Positions 51,843 through 64,000 of a stretch of 64,000 bases of DNA are shown in pieces. The stretch spans positions 18,210 through 82,209 of the forward strand of contig JBAMDO010000241.1 of assembly GCA_037074765.1 (NCBI GenBank), given 5' to 3'. The notes beneath the pieces were generated by a model. That model ran no database searches and was not told where the DNA came from. It saw nothing but the letters and a program-made list of their open reading frames with translations. The stretch is from Mansonella perstans. Lineage: Eukaryota; Nematoda; Chromadorea; Rhabditida; Onchocercidae. Each line of letters opens with the position of its first letter. Position 1 is the stretch's first letter. The position numbers and the translations under genes were made by a program.

Positions 51843-54800
51843 TTCTATAGATTTTTCACTGCTGTAAAATACTTACAATAAATGTCATGAAATTGTCGCT
51901 TTATGAAAATGCGAAATCTTGAAGTAACTTATGTCCCTGAGACGATTTGCTACTTTTTTCGCAAAGCCTGGAAATTTTTTCTCAATTTTTTGTGCGAATA
52001 TTTCTTTTGCATCCTTAATCTTTAATTTTTGAATTTGATTTAAATTACAGTCACGGATATATTTTAATTATTTGCGAAATTCATCAATTTTACACTTTTT
52101 AAATCTTAAAGCTTCATCAAAGTTTTCAGTCTCAGCAGTTTTCAATCTTTTCAGTTGTTTTACATAACTTTTTTTCTTACATTTTATTGTGACAAAATTA
52201 ATTTGTTTTGGAAAAATACGATATAAAAATTGTCCAAATGTGAGCAAATTAGAATTATTTATTTGCATTATGCGCATACTTTCAAATAAATTTTTTTATA
52301 TTATACATAGTTTCAAATAAACTTTTATTTTATTTAACACACTTCTAAATTTTTTATTATGACAATTACATAAAATATAGCATAATTTATGCAATTTTAT
52401 CAATTGTTTTGAATAGAGTTGAAAAATCAGTTGATAATACAAGTAGCTGTATCTAATGGCCCTTTTGGACTAATGCTTATTAGCATATTTGATGAATTAT
52501 TTTCTTCTCATTTACCGAATTTGACCCTGTATCTGATTCATTTCATTTCTTAATCGATCCAATTATCCAGCTGTCTATCTCTCCATTTTATCCACTGATG
52601 CTATATTTTATAGAAGGGAGCCATGAAAAAGCAGAAATCGAAAATAAAATGATAGAACACGCTAGAATAGTTTAAATTAAACAATTTCAATGAAAAAGTT
52701 TTGCTCAGGTGACGTTTGACCATTTGTGAACTATTAACTAGCAATTTCAAAAAAGTTGGGCTAATAATTAATTAATATGTTCTTCCATAAATCATTTGAC
52801 TTTTATATTTCAAGTTATTTGCATCTAAATTTTAAAAATAATTTAAAGATGAAATTCTTACTTAGGCCTAACATTTAAATCTTTTTTTAAAACCTTAATT
52901 ATCAGTTGTCGTTATCACCCCATCACCATGCCATTTTGTACTGCTTGTACCAAGTGGTGTCACTAATGCTACTTTTCGGTATTTCATATTCCAAGATTAC
53001 TTATCTGATTTGCCGTATTCTGTCATTATCTTTTTGGCATTCTCGTTTCCAGCAATGCTTGTCTTACTAATCCGTAATTTGAGCTTTCTGTACTAATTTT
53101 TTTAATTTTCCATCTTCTGATATTATGTAATTAGCATTACCCTCTTTGAATATTTCATTTTGCAGCATCACTTCTCTGATATCATTTCTTGTTCCGGTAT
53201 TTTTCTGCGTGAGTGCTCTTCTTGTCATCTTGTATTCTATTATTCCTTTTCGGCATTATGTATTCCAATATTGTCATCTTTTTAGATATTTTTTTATCTT
53301 TCACGACAATTTATCTTCGTTCAGCACTCGACAAGTTATTTAACAATTTCGGATAAAAAATAAATTTTAAGAAATTGCAGATACAGCAATTATTTTGTTA
53401 CGGAATAATAGAATGAATGGTCGTTCTTGTTTTGACAGTGGATCACAACATGATTAGTGAAAATATTCTTTTCCGAAACAATTTTCATCAATTATAAAGA
53501 CGTAAATTTGCTGCAGAAATTTTCTAAAAACAAACTTTTATTTGACAAATCTAAATTCTGACAATTTTTTTCGAGCTGAAAAAGAAAACTATCAAATGGA
53601 ATCATCAAAAACTTAAAAATGAAATTATCGATTGCATTCTTAGAAGTTTATTAATGCTATCATTTATTTCAGGATTAGCACTTTGAAAATTGGAAGCAAT
53701 TGCTTGCTCATAAATGATTTTCTCATACATAAAATTGGTAGAAATCATTTTCAAATGCTGCCGTTGAAACAAATATCAAGAAAACAATTTTGCTGCAAAT
53801 TGCTAATAAATTTGATGGAAAAAAAAGTGAATCGAAATAAATTTTAAAAAAGAGAAATTTAAAGGAAAAATTTTTTGCTAATATTTGCAAAGAATCTAGT
53901 TTGTTTCTTTTTTTTCTCCTCCATCTTCTTCTCTCACTCTGTCTCTCTCTATTCATTTACACCTCAATGATTTTTTCAAAATAATCAAAAAAACTGCTTT
54001 TTCGTTTTTTAAAACGTTTTTTCTTAAAAAATTTCTATGAAAATAATGAAATGAAAAGCAAAAATTTGCATCACTGATTATTATTAGTGAAAAAAAAATG
54101 AAAATTTTTTCAACTGTTTCAAAAAGATAATGATGTGTCATTCAAATAAGCACTCATTAAAATATCTTAATCAGCTCTCGTTCCTGTAATAAATTTATAT
54201 TATTAGTTGTCAAGAAAAAAAAGAAAAGAACTTATTGATCAAACTATTCCTCTCTAACTTTAATTATTTTTTCTGTTGAAAAAAAAAATTTTTTTCGTTT
54301 TTTTGAATAATACTGCCATCTGTTGAATGAATAAATGACCATAATTGGATGCTGAAGAAATTTGAGATTATTTATGTAACTGAATAAATAATGTAAGTGC
54401 AAAAAAATTTGAAATTTCTTATGGAGAATCTCATTTCAAACAATTTCTCAATTTTTCTTAAAAAAATTTCTAAAGTTTCTGTTCTATAATTGATAATTAC
54501 AAAAAAAGTTGTAAAAAAGAAATCGAAACTTTCATAATTATTTTTTAATGCTATTTCTTCTTTGCTAAAAATGTGTTACAAAATTTGGCAATTTAACGAA
54601 ACGCATCAAATCTTTTACCAAAATAGCTAAATATTTAATCAAAATAATTTTAAATTTAACTCTTCTTCTGAATAAATTCAACATTTTATTGAAAAACTGC
54701 ATAAACAAATTTTACCGTTAACGATTAAAATTGTGTCATTTTTGAGGAAATTTGGAAATGCTCTATTCCTTTTAGATTGTCAAAATTTTGTCGTCATCTC

Positions 54801-56884
54801 GATTACTTTTTAGTCTAAATCAAGTCTGACAGGAAATTTGCAAATTTCAGCTTTTCCGGCCAATTTTTACAATATTTGAAAAAAAAGTCTGAAAATTTTT
54901 TGCTTTAGAAATTTTGTTTTTTTAATCAAATTAAAAAAAAGTAAACAACTGTGAATGATTGCAAAGAAACACAAAAAAATTTGGAAATGAAGAGATGGCA
55001 ACTTTTTCTATTTTTCACCAAAAAAATTAAATCTTCAAATTTTAGGACTTAAATCGAAGAGCAGTTAATGAAACATCGAATATAATCTCCAATAATTGAT
55101 TAACTCTTTACCAAACCACCAATTTCAGTTTCAAATAAAAATTAAACTTTAGGTATTACCAATTATTATGTCATTTTCAATTTGGCTATATTCAAAAATT
55201 GTTTAATGTTAAAACGCATTTCATTTGCCTGGCGAAAACCGGAATCTTGAACCAGTTAAGCCGTTTTTTAGCTTCCTTAAACCACTTTCTCATTTTGACC
55301 GAAATATTTGTATGTGTAAAATAAGAACCTCGAAATGCTTTTTATTTGCTTATCAAAATACAGTCAATGAATTTATTTTAATTTTAAATGAACTCACTAA
55401 AATCCTATCGAAATTTCATTTTTTCCTCCCTTGCCTCTTTTTTTGTCCCTCTTATAATTTTTAAGTTTTGCAAAATTACCTAAATCATTTTTTATGCTTC
55501 AAAACAATTTTCAAACAAACAATTTGTGGTTAAAATTTTGCCAGCAAAATAATGGAAAGTAAAACAATCAACAATTTGAAATTAAATAAAAATAATTTTA
55601 TGGAAAATAATGAAAGCAAAAAATGATGCATGGTGATAAGGGTAATGACGATGTCAATGAGAATAGTTTCACTAATAACAATCAACAATTATGATAAATA
55701 GCAAGAAAACGAAAAACAATAGTTTTTGCCAAAACAAGACGGAGCTAAATCGATCCGGAAATTGATGGAGCAAAAGGAAAAATGCAAAGTAGAAATGCTG
55801 TTAATTTTTGAAATTTTTCAAATTTGCATTCTTCCTGAAACATAAAGAAATTACTTATTTCCAACTTCACAAGGAAATCTTTAACTTATCTTCACTCACA
55901 ACAAATTTCATTTATTTCATCACTTCTCTTTGTAATTTTTTTTTCAATGTAATTAATAAGTGAAAAATTAATGATGTTACATAAAGTTACCAATTCAATC
56001 AACTTTTTGTCACCAACTTTTTTTAAAAAAACATGCATTTGTCGACATTTTTTGCCACAATAAAACTCTTAAAAAAGCACTGCATACTAATTTTGTGCAG
56101 TAAATAGAACAGTAATAATTCTTAAATGACAATATAATTTATCTAATCAATCAATTTTTTCTCTCTGCATTCTTTCTTTGCTACCACTTTTTTTGGAGAA
56201 AGGAAAGCTTTAAAAAGATCTTGCATAAATAAATAGAAATTCAATGATGGATGCACAAATTCGACTGCTCAATAATTTATATTCGTAATTTATTTTTTTT
56301 CATAAAAAAAACTTTAAATGACGTTTGTCCAAAAAAAAAAGACAGCAAAAATATAATAATAGCAAAACATTTAAACAAAATAAAATTTAATGACGCAAAA
56401 GTGCATTACAATTTATACTATGATAGGCCTAAATCCAAACTCCAAGACTTGTCCATTATTCTTCTGGACCTATTTTCATTAATTTTTTATGTCAAAAAAT
56501 AGCAATTATCAGAGAAGCAAAAGAAAAGTCTATTTTTTGAGCCATAAATCTTTTTTTTTTTTAAAAAATTAAATTATTCATAGCATTTCGCACATTCTCT
56601 TTTCTTTTCTTCTCAAAATCTAATCATATTTTTTCAGCAAATTTATTAAATATAGGAAAAAATATGGTGGAAAGAAAAAAAGTGCATTAAAAAATGTATT
56701 TGTATTTCTAAAAAAAGTATCAAAGATTTTTGAATGAATGGGAAGAAACAGGCAAGAAAGTTACTTCAGTTTTTTTTTTTTTTTTTTAATCCTTTCTTTC
56801 TGTTTCATTTAGCATATCCACCAAATGAAATGATGAATTTAAAATTTAATTTTAAATTTCTTGGATAATCATCAAGAAATTGTT

Positions 56885-57118
56885 GAGGAAGGGAGAAAAA
56901 AAAAGGGATACGGAAGGATCAGTAGAGAGAGAGAGAGAAAAGAGAAAGTATAAAAAGAAGGAAGAGGAGGATGAAAAAAACTTTTTTGAAGCAATTTTGG
57001 GAAGTTTTCATTTTATCATTTTATTATTAACTGGAAAATATTTTTTCATTCACTACTCTTTGCCCTCTTTCTTTCTATCGCCCTCTATCTTTCTCCCTCT
57101 CTCTTTCTCTCTCTCTGT
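56885..57118. repeat. GA-rich tract followed by a matching CT-rich tract
   Basis: A purine tract (56885-56975, with GAGAGAGAGA) is followed after about 80 bases by a pyrimidine tract (57057-57118, with CTCTCTCTCT). The two can pair as a loose hairpin. One open frame spans both but only reflects the base bias. Confidence 0.6.
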
Positions 57119-57148
57119 GGTTGCTAAATATTTGGGCTTAATAAAATG

Positions 57149-60100
57149 TTTCTGATTGGTTTTGTGGTGAGAAAATTTGTATGTTTTGCGTTAGTTTACT
57201 AAAATGTCAAAGTTAATTCACTTTAGACATGAAGAATGCTTTATTTTGAAAGAGAGAGAGAGGCAGAAAGAGTGGAAGACTGCCTTTCAAAAGTTGCCTT
57301 AACTTTTGTTAGCATTTATTATCCTTTTTATTTTTAATTATTAGTAAAATTTTGAATATTTAATTTGTCAAATTTCATTGTCTTTTATCGATGTCCTTAT
57401 TGACAGCAATTCTCATCTTTTAATCATTCCAATTTGTAATAATTAATAATAAATACTGTCTTAACACTATCTTTATTTCTATTTTATTCTATTTCAATTT
57501 AATTTGTAATAAATTGCAATTTAATTTATAATAAAATCAAATTTCATTATTACTATATTACAAGGAAATATAGACAGTATTCTTCTACATATATATTTTT
57601 GCTAATTGATTACCAATATTGTTACCATTATCATTATTAATTATCATTGTTTAATTGCTATCTTTGGTAGATATCCACAAATAATTTACACGTCTACTAT
57701 GTTATCATTGAGGCAAAAATTTTTTTAAAGCATTGCAAATATTTCATTAATTAATTTTTACATAAATTTTTCCTTTATTCTCATTTAATTTTTTAAATTA
57801 TGTTCATTGTAATTAAATTAAATCTTCGTAAAAATTTCTATAATTACCAAAAAATTAGCATAATTAGCGAAAAAAATAGTAGGTTTAAAAAAAACTACTG
57901 TGATTTAAATTATTTTTCATTTTTACCATATTTAATTTCAATGATGTTACGTCTAGTTGAGAATGATGAAAATTATTCCTGTTATTAAATAGAACCTCAG
58001 ATCTACCACTTATAGAAATTGGATGATTGTTTAGCAATAATTATTTCAAATCGATAGCATTAATTAAGAAGCAAAGCCAAAAATAAGTTGAATTTTAAAC
58101 AACAAAATTTTTTTCACTCAACCTCTCGTTTTACTTTCTCCTCCTTTTTCCTCATTAATATTAGTAAAACTTCCATTTCCTTTTTCGAAAAATTTTTCCT
58201 TTTTTAGCTTTGAAAAAATTTTACAAAAACAAATGGAAAAAGAAGGAAAACAAATATAGACAAAGTAAAGGAAAGGGATTTTCTTCGCAGAATTTTTTCA
58301 TTTTGCAAAATTTGGAAATAAAAAAATTTGTATCAAAATTCAATTCATTATCACCCGTATTACAGCATAAATTCATTCCTAATTTCTTTGAAATTTGATG
58401 AAAACTTTGAGAAAAAAAATCTGTTACAATTATTGATTGCTTATAATGCGAGAAATTCTAACATTTCTTAAATAATTACGAAGTGAAAAAAGATAAAATA
58501 ATTAAATGTGAGTAATTATTGAAACTACAAAAAAAAAAAAGTGCTGCAAATCAATGCTTGAAATAATGATTTATGTTTTGTTCAGAAAAATAATTTTTAA
58601 ACGAGTAGCATTATTGGGGAAGTTTTTATGCCAGCAAAAGGAAATGATCAATTTTTAAAAAAATTTTCTCTAAAAAAAGCTGCAATTTTAATAAGCAAAA
58701 CATTCTGGAGCAATTTTACAATAAAATAATTGAGAAATGCTTTTTTTTTTGTTGTTTTTCCGAAATTAAATTTTTGATCGAAAATGGATTTGTTTGAAAT
58801 TAAAATATACGAAATGATAATTGCAGCATTCAAAATTAGAAATTTTAAATTTAATCAGTGATTTTGAAACTTCAATGAAACGGATCTTGAAAATTCGAAA
58901 AATAACACAAAGGTAAAAAAATACCTTTTTCTGTATTTCGTACATTTCGTACCAAAATTCATTATTCGAAAAAAAAAATGAAAAGACTTTAAGCAGCTCT
59001 TTTCTTTTTTTTGCATGATATAATGATGTTTAGAAATGATGCAAAATGGTTATGAAATTGGGAACAAAAGCTGAAAATGTACAAAACCGGAATATTAGCT
59101 AATGAAAAAAATTCCGATGAAAGCAAAAAAAAAATTGTAAATAAAAAAACTATAGAGACTTTTTTTTTGAAATTGAAAGTAATATATTTTTAGCATTTCA
59201 AAGCGTGTTCAGCTTTTTAAAAAATGATAAAATCCTATAAACGCTTTTTCTAATATTTTGCGCTTTAAAAAAATTTATCAATGAAAAAAATCGAAATGAA
59301 TGTTTAAGCTTATCATTTTTAATGAAATTTTTTTCAAATCTTTCACTGTCTCTTTCGTTCCACATGTTTTTTGTTATTTTTCACAAAAAAGTTTATTACA
59401 AAAAAATTTTTATTTTTCGGAAAATAAAGTGATATCATGCTTATTTCACTTTGCCTTTTCATGATCACAATAATTCAAAAAAATTTTTTCCAACTGAAAT
59501 TTCATTCTCGTTGTCCGCGATTTTCTTTTTTTTTTTTGAAATTGTTCAATTTTTGTTGTGTGCAATTTAAATATCCGCTTTTTATCGGATCGCTATTTGC
59601 GCCCGTTAAGCACCCATTGAATTTCCGGTGCTATTCACACTCATGTCATTTTATTATTTAATCGTGCTACTCTACTTCTCCTCTCTTTTCTTCTTTTTTT
59701 GATAACAATTTCTTCTAATTATGCTTTTTTATAAATTTTATTTCTTTGATAAATTCACCTTTTTTCTTTCCCATAAACGTTTTTCTTTTTTATAATTTTG
59801 CTTGTCGTCGATTCTATAATTTCTTTTTGTCTTTCAATTTTCTTTTTTTCTTTTTCATAATTTTCTTCTATTTAATAATTTTCTCCTTTTGCCTCATTTT
59901 TTTAATAATTTCATTTTATAATTTCAATTTTTCTTCCTTTGTATTCTACTTCAAAATTTACCTATTATTCGTTCTTTCTAAATTTTATAAATTGCATATA
60001 CTTTTTTTTTTTGACATTTTTTAATTTTTCTTACTTCGTATTTTTCTTTTTTTCATTTCATACTTTTTTCTTTTGCTTTAATCGTAATCTTTTCTTTCCT

Positions 60101-63100
60101 TTTGCTTCAAAAATTTTTTCTTTTCTTTCATACTTAAAGCTATATTAATGCAAATATGAATATGATAACAAATACAAGTATGAATTAAGATAGAAATATG
60201 AATGTATAAGCATATAATTTGTAAGTTTACAAGTATATAAATATATAAATAGAAGCATATGACTATAAGTACAAAACAGAAATAAATTTGAATATAAATA
60301 TGAATACAGGCATAAATGTAAATTCAAATATAGAAATAAACATGAATGTATATATTTGTATGCAAATATAAACATAAAATATGCTTGTAAATAAAAACAC
60401 CAATACAAATAGCAAATGAATGCTTAAAACACCTTTAAATTAAATATTAAGTACAAATATCAAGTATATACTTTCAAAATATTTATTTCATGAAAGGATG
60501 GGAAAGAGAAAAAATAGAATGAAGGAATGCGAAGAATGCTTATTAATGTTAATCTTTCATATTCTCATAGTTGAAATACTATTTCAACTATGAGAATATG
60601 AAGATTAACATTAATAAGCATTCTTCGCATTCCTTCATTCTATTTTTTCTCTTTCCCATCCTTTCATGAAATAAATATTTTGAAAGTATATACTTGATAT
60701 TTGTACTTAATATTTAATTTAAAGGTGTTTTAAGCATTCATTTGCTATTTGTATTGGTGTTTTTATTTACAAGCATATTTTATGTTTATATTTGCATACA
60801 AATATATACATTCATGTTTATTTCTATATTTGAATTTACATTTATGCCTGTATTCATATTTATATTCAAATTTATTTCTGTTTTGTACTTATAGTCATAT
60901 GCTTCTATTTATATATTTATATACTTGTAAACTTACAAATTATATGCTTATACATTCATATTTCTATCTTAATTCATACTTGTATTTGTTATCATATTCA
61001 TATTTGCATTAATATAGCTTTAAGTATGAAAGAAAAGAAAAAATTTTTGAAGCAAAAGGAAAGAAAGATTACGATTAAAGCAAAAGAAAAAAGTATGAAA
61101 TGAAAAAAAGAAAAATACGAAGTAAGAAAAATTAAAAAATGTCAAAAAAAAAAGTATATGCAATTTATAAAATTTAGAAAGAACGAATAATAGGTAAATT
61201 TTGAAGTAGAATACAAAGGAAGAAAAAATTGAAATTATAAAATGAAATTATTAAAAAAATGAGGCAAAAGGAGAAAATTATTAAATAGAAGAAAATTATG
61301 AAAAAGAAAAAAAAGAAAATTGAAAGACAAAAAAGAAATTATAGAATCGACGACAAGCAAAATTATAAAAAAGAAAAACGTTTATGGGAAAGAAAAAAGG
61401 TGAATTTATCAAAGAAATAAAATTTATAAAAAAGCATAATTAGAAGAAATTGTTATCAAAAAAAGAAGAAAAGAGAGGAGAAGTAGAGTAGCACGATTAA
61501 ATAATAAAATGACATGAGTGTGAATAGCACCGGAAAATTCAATGGGTGCTTAACGGGCGCAAATAGCGATCCGATAAAAAGCGGATATTTAAATTGCACA
61601 CAACAAAAATTGAACAATTTCAAAAAAAAAAAGAAAATCGCGGACAACGAGAATGAAATTTCAGTTGGAAAAAATTTTTGAATATTGTGATCATGAAAAG
61701 GCAAAGTGAAATAAGCATGATATCACTTTATTTTCCGAAAAATAAAAATTTTTTTGTAATAAACTTTTTTGTGAAAAATAACAAAAAACATGTGGAACGA
61801 AAGAGACAGTGAAAGATTTGAAAAAAAATTTCATTAAAAATGATAAGCTTAAACAGTCATTTCGATTTTTTTCACTGATAAATTTTTTTAAAGCGCAAAA
61901 TATTAGAAAAAGCGTTTATAGGATTTTATCATTTTTTAAAAAGCTGAACACGCTTTGAAATGCTAAAAATATATTACTTTCAATTTCAAAAAAAAAGTCT
62001 TCTATAGTTTTTTATTTACAATTTTTTTTTTTGCTTTCATCGGAATTTTTTTCATTAGCTAATATTCCGGTTTTGTACATTTTCAGCTTTTGTTCCCAAT
62101 TTCATAACCATTTTGCATCATTTCTAAACATCATTATATCATGCAAAAAAAGAAAAGAGCTGCTTAAAGTCTTTTCATTTTTTTTTTTCGAATAATGAAT
62201 TTTGGTACGAAATGTACGAAATACAGAAAAAGGTATTTTTTTACCTTTGTGTTATTTTTCGAATTTTCAAGATCCGTTTCATTGAAGTTTCAAAATCACT
62301 GATTAAATTTAAAATTTCTAATTTTGAATGCTGCAATTATCATTTCGTATATTTTAATTTCAAACAAATCCATTTTCGATCAAAAATTTAATTTCGGAAA
62401 AACAACAAAAAAAAAGCATTTCTCAATTATTTTATTGTAAAATTGCTCCAGAATGTTTTGCTTATTAAAATTGCAGCTTTTTTTAGAGAAAATTTTTTTA
62501 AAAATTGATCATTTCCTTTTGCTGGCATAAAAACTTCCCCAATAATGCTACTCGTTTAAAAATTATTTTTCTGAACAAAACATAAATCATTATTTCAAGC
62601 ATTGATTTGCAGCACTTTTTTTTTTTTGTAGTTTCAATAATTACTCACATTTAATTATTTTATCTTTTTCACTTCGTAATTATTTAAGAAATGTTAGAAT
62701 TTCTCGCATTATAAGCAATCAATAATTGTAACAGATTTTTTTCTCAAAGTTTTCATCAAATTTCAAAGAAATTAGGAATGAATTTATGCTGTAATACGGG
62801 TGATAATGAATTGAATTTTGATACAAATTTTTTTATTTCCAAATTTTGCAAAATGAAAAAATTCTGCGAAGAAAATCCCTTTCCTTTACTTTGTCTATAT
62901 TTGTTTTCCTTCTTTTTCCATTTGTTTTTGTAAAATTTTTTCAAAGCTAAAAAAGGAAAAATTTTTCGAAAAGGAAATGGAAGTTTTACTAATATTAATG
63001 AGGAAAAAGGAGGAGAAAGTAAAACGAGAGGTTGAGTGAAAAAATTTTGTTGTTTAAAATTCAACTTATTTTTGGCTTTGCTTCTTAATTAATGCTATCG

Positions 63101-64000
63101 ATTTGAAATAATTATTGCTAAACAATCATCCAATTTCTATAAGTGGTAGATCTGAGGTTCTATTTAATAACAGGAATAATTTTCATCATTCTCAACTAGA
63201 CGTAACATCATTGAAATTAAATATGGTAAAAATGAAAAATAATTTAAATCACAGTAGTTTTTTTTAAACCTACTATTTTTTTCGCTAATTATGCTAATTT
63301 TTGGTAATTATAGAAATTTTTACGAAGATTTAATTTAATTACAATGAACATAATTTAAAAAATTAAATGAGAATAAAGGAAAAATTTATGTAAAAATTAA
63401 TTAATGAAATATTTGCAATGCTTAAAAAAATTTTTGCCTCAATGATAACATAGTAGACGTGTAAATTATTGTGGATATCTACCAAAGATAGCAATTAAAC
63501 AATGATAATTTAATAATGATAATGGTAACAATATTGGTAATCAATTAGCAAAAATATATATGTAGAAGAATACTGTCTATATTTCCTTGTAATATAGTAA
63601 TAATGAATTTGATTTTATTATAAATTAAATTGCAATTTATTACAAATTAAATTGAAATAGAATAAAATAGAAATAAAGATAGTGTTAAGACAGTATTTAT
63701 TATTAATTATTACAAATTGGAATGATTAAAAGATGAGAATTGCTGTCAATAAGGACATCGATAAAAGACAATGAAATTTGACAAATTAAATATTCAAAAT
63801 TTTACTAATAATTAAAAATAAAAAGGATAATAAATGCTAACAAAAGTTAAGGCAACTTTTGAAAGGCAGTCTTCCACTCTTTCTGCCTCTCTCTCTCTTT
63901 CAAAATAAAGCATTCTTCATGTCTAAAGTGAATTAACTTTGACATTTTAGTAAACTAACGCAAAACATACAAATTTTCTCACCACAAAACCAATCAGAAA
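57149..64000. repeat. Giant near-perfect inverted repeat, arms at least 3.4 kb, 1-base spacer
   Basis: Sequence from 57149 to 60578 recurs as its reverse complement from 60580 to 64000, where the window ends; the centre is the C at 60579 within GTTGAAATACTATTTCAAC. Landmarks confirm it: TTTCTGATTGGTTTTG at 57149 against the last bases of the window, and the richer segment at about 59,500-59,660 against about 61,495-61,660. Arm lengths are 3430 and 3421, so net indels are small. Differences seen include one-base homopolymer changes (59,620 region, 60,555 and the 57,640 region) and a few substitutions near 59,280-59,305. No terminal transposase or target duplication was seen. It may be a true recent inverted duplication or a fold-back artefact. 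Confidence 0.95.
60140..60410. repeat. Degenerate hexamer-periodic AT tract (left copy)
   Basis: Roughly 6-base periodicity of AAATAT, GAATAT and AAATAC units. The mirror copy is at about 60748-61015. The identical 87-codon frames on opposite strands (starting 60408 minus and 60749 plus) are Tyr/Leu/Phe repeats that come from this periodicity, not evidence of a gene. Confidence 0.7.

Larger units (their letters stand above)
41823..57148. other. Upstream region of the homeobox gene, no recognisable gene
   Basis: About 15 kb upstream of the TN-motif exon on the minus strand. Only short, AT-driven open frames are present and none has a domain I recognise. It contains small tandem duplications (46.85, 48.12, 49.68 and 51.80 kb), GAT microsatellites, CCAAT boxes and a hairpin near 45.1-45.4 kb. 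Any missing 5' exon of the homeobox gene and its promoter should lie here. Confidence 0.5.

Noticed and set aside
56880..57155. 91-codon Lys/Glu then Ser/Leu frame
   Set aside because: The charge and hydrophobic halves mirror the GA-rich and CT-rich tracts and are not evidence of a protein.
59746..60148. Phe-rich open frames as membrane proteins
   Set aside because: T-rich low-complexity DNA in any frame gives Phe/Leu/Ile runs; no codon structure.
60145..61012. Identical 87-codon frames on opposite strands as a duplicated gene
   Set aside because: They are mirror images in the palindrome and derive from 6-base periodic AT-rich DNA; no domain, start context or splice sites.

Overview
This is an AT-rich eukaryotic window, very probably from a nematode. 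Three multi-exon genes can be rebuilt by hand. Their 3' splice sites are mostly of the nematode TTTCAG type, and their products have animal homologues. The composition and loose gene spacing would fit a spirurid or filarial worm, but that is inference. Nothing bacterial or CRISPR-like was seen.

Layout. (1) 0.9-5.1 kb, plus strand: an 8-exon gene for a nine-finger C2H2 protein orthologous to histone H4 transcription factor HINFP (hinf-1). A 27-bp tandem repeat lies just upstream. (2) 6.9-10.1 kb, plus strand: a 10-exon gene joining an N-terminal RRM to a Tudor domain, a pairing expected in RNA or germ-granule biology. An open frame with a strong splice donor follows its stop. (3) 10.2-25.6 kb: a gene-poor stretch with a few richer islands. 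(4) 25.6-41.8 kb, minus strand: an NK2-class homeobox gene of the NKX2-1/scarecrow type (ceh-24-like). Seven phase-consistent exons were found, with a TN motif, a WYGA-DPR block, a homeodomain split between positions 44 and 45, and a Pro/Tyr-rich tail. The first visible intron is about 10.8 kb and holds repeats and two perfect NK2-type binding sites. (5) 41.8-57.1 kb: upstream DNA with no recognisable gene, but with CCAAT boxes, a hairpin and several small tandem duplications. (6) 57.15-64.0 kb: one arm and its reverse complement, about 3.4 kb each, meeting at a single base near 60,579 and running off the window end. The arms differ mainly in homopolymer lengths, so a fold-back sequencing or assembly artefact must be considered alongside a true inverted duplication.

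The two plus-strand genes may act in gene expression (H4 transcription, RNA or granule binding) and the minus-strand gene in cell-fate control. Nothing shows that they form one pathway. Exon boundaries rest on GT/AG signals, reading phase and domain continuity; no transcript or database comparison was available.
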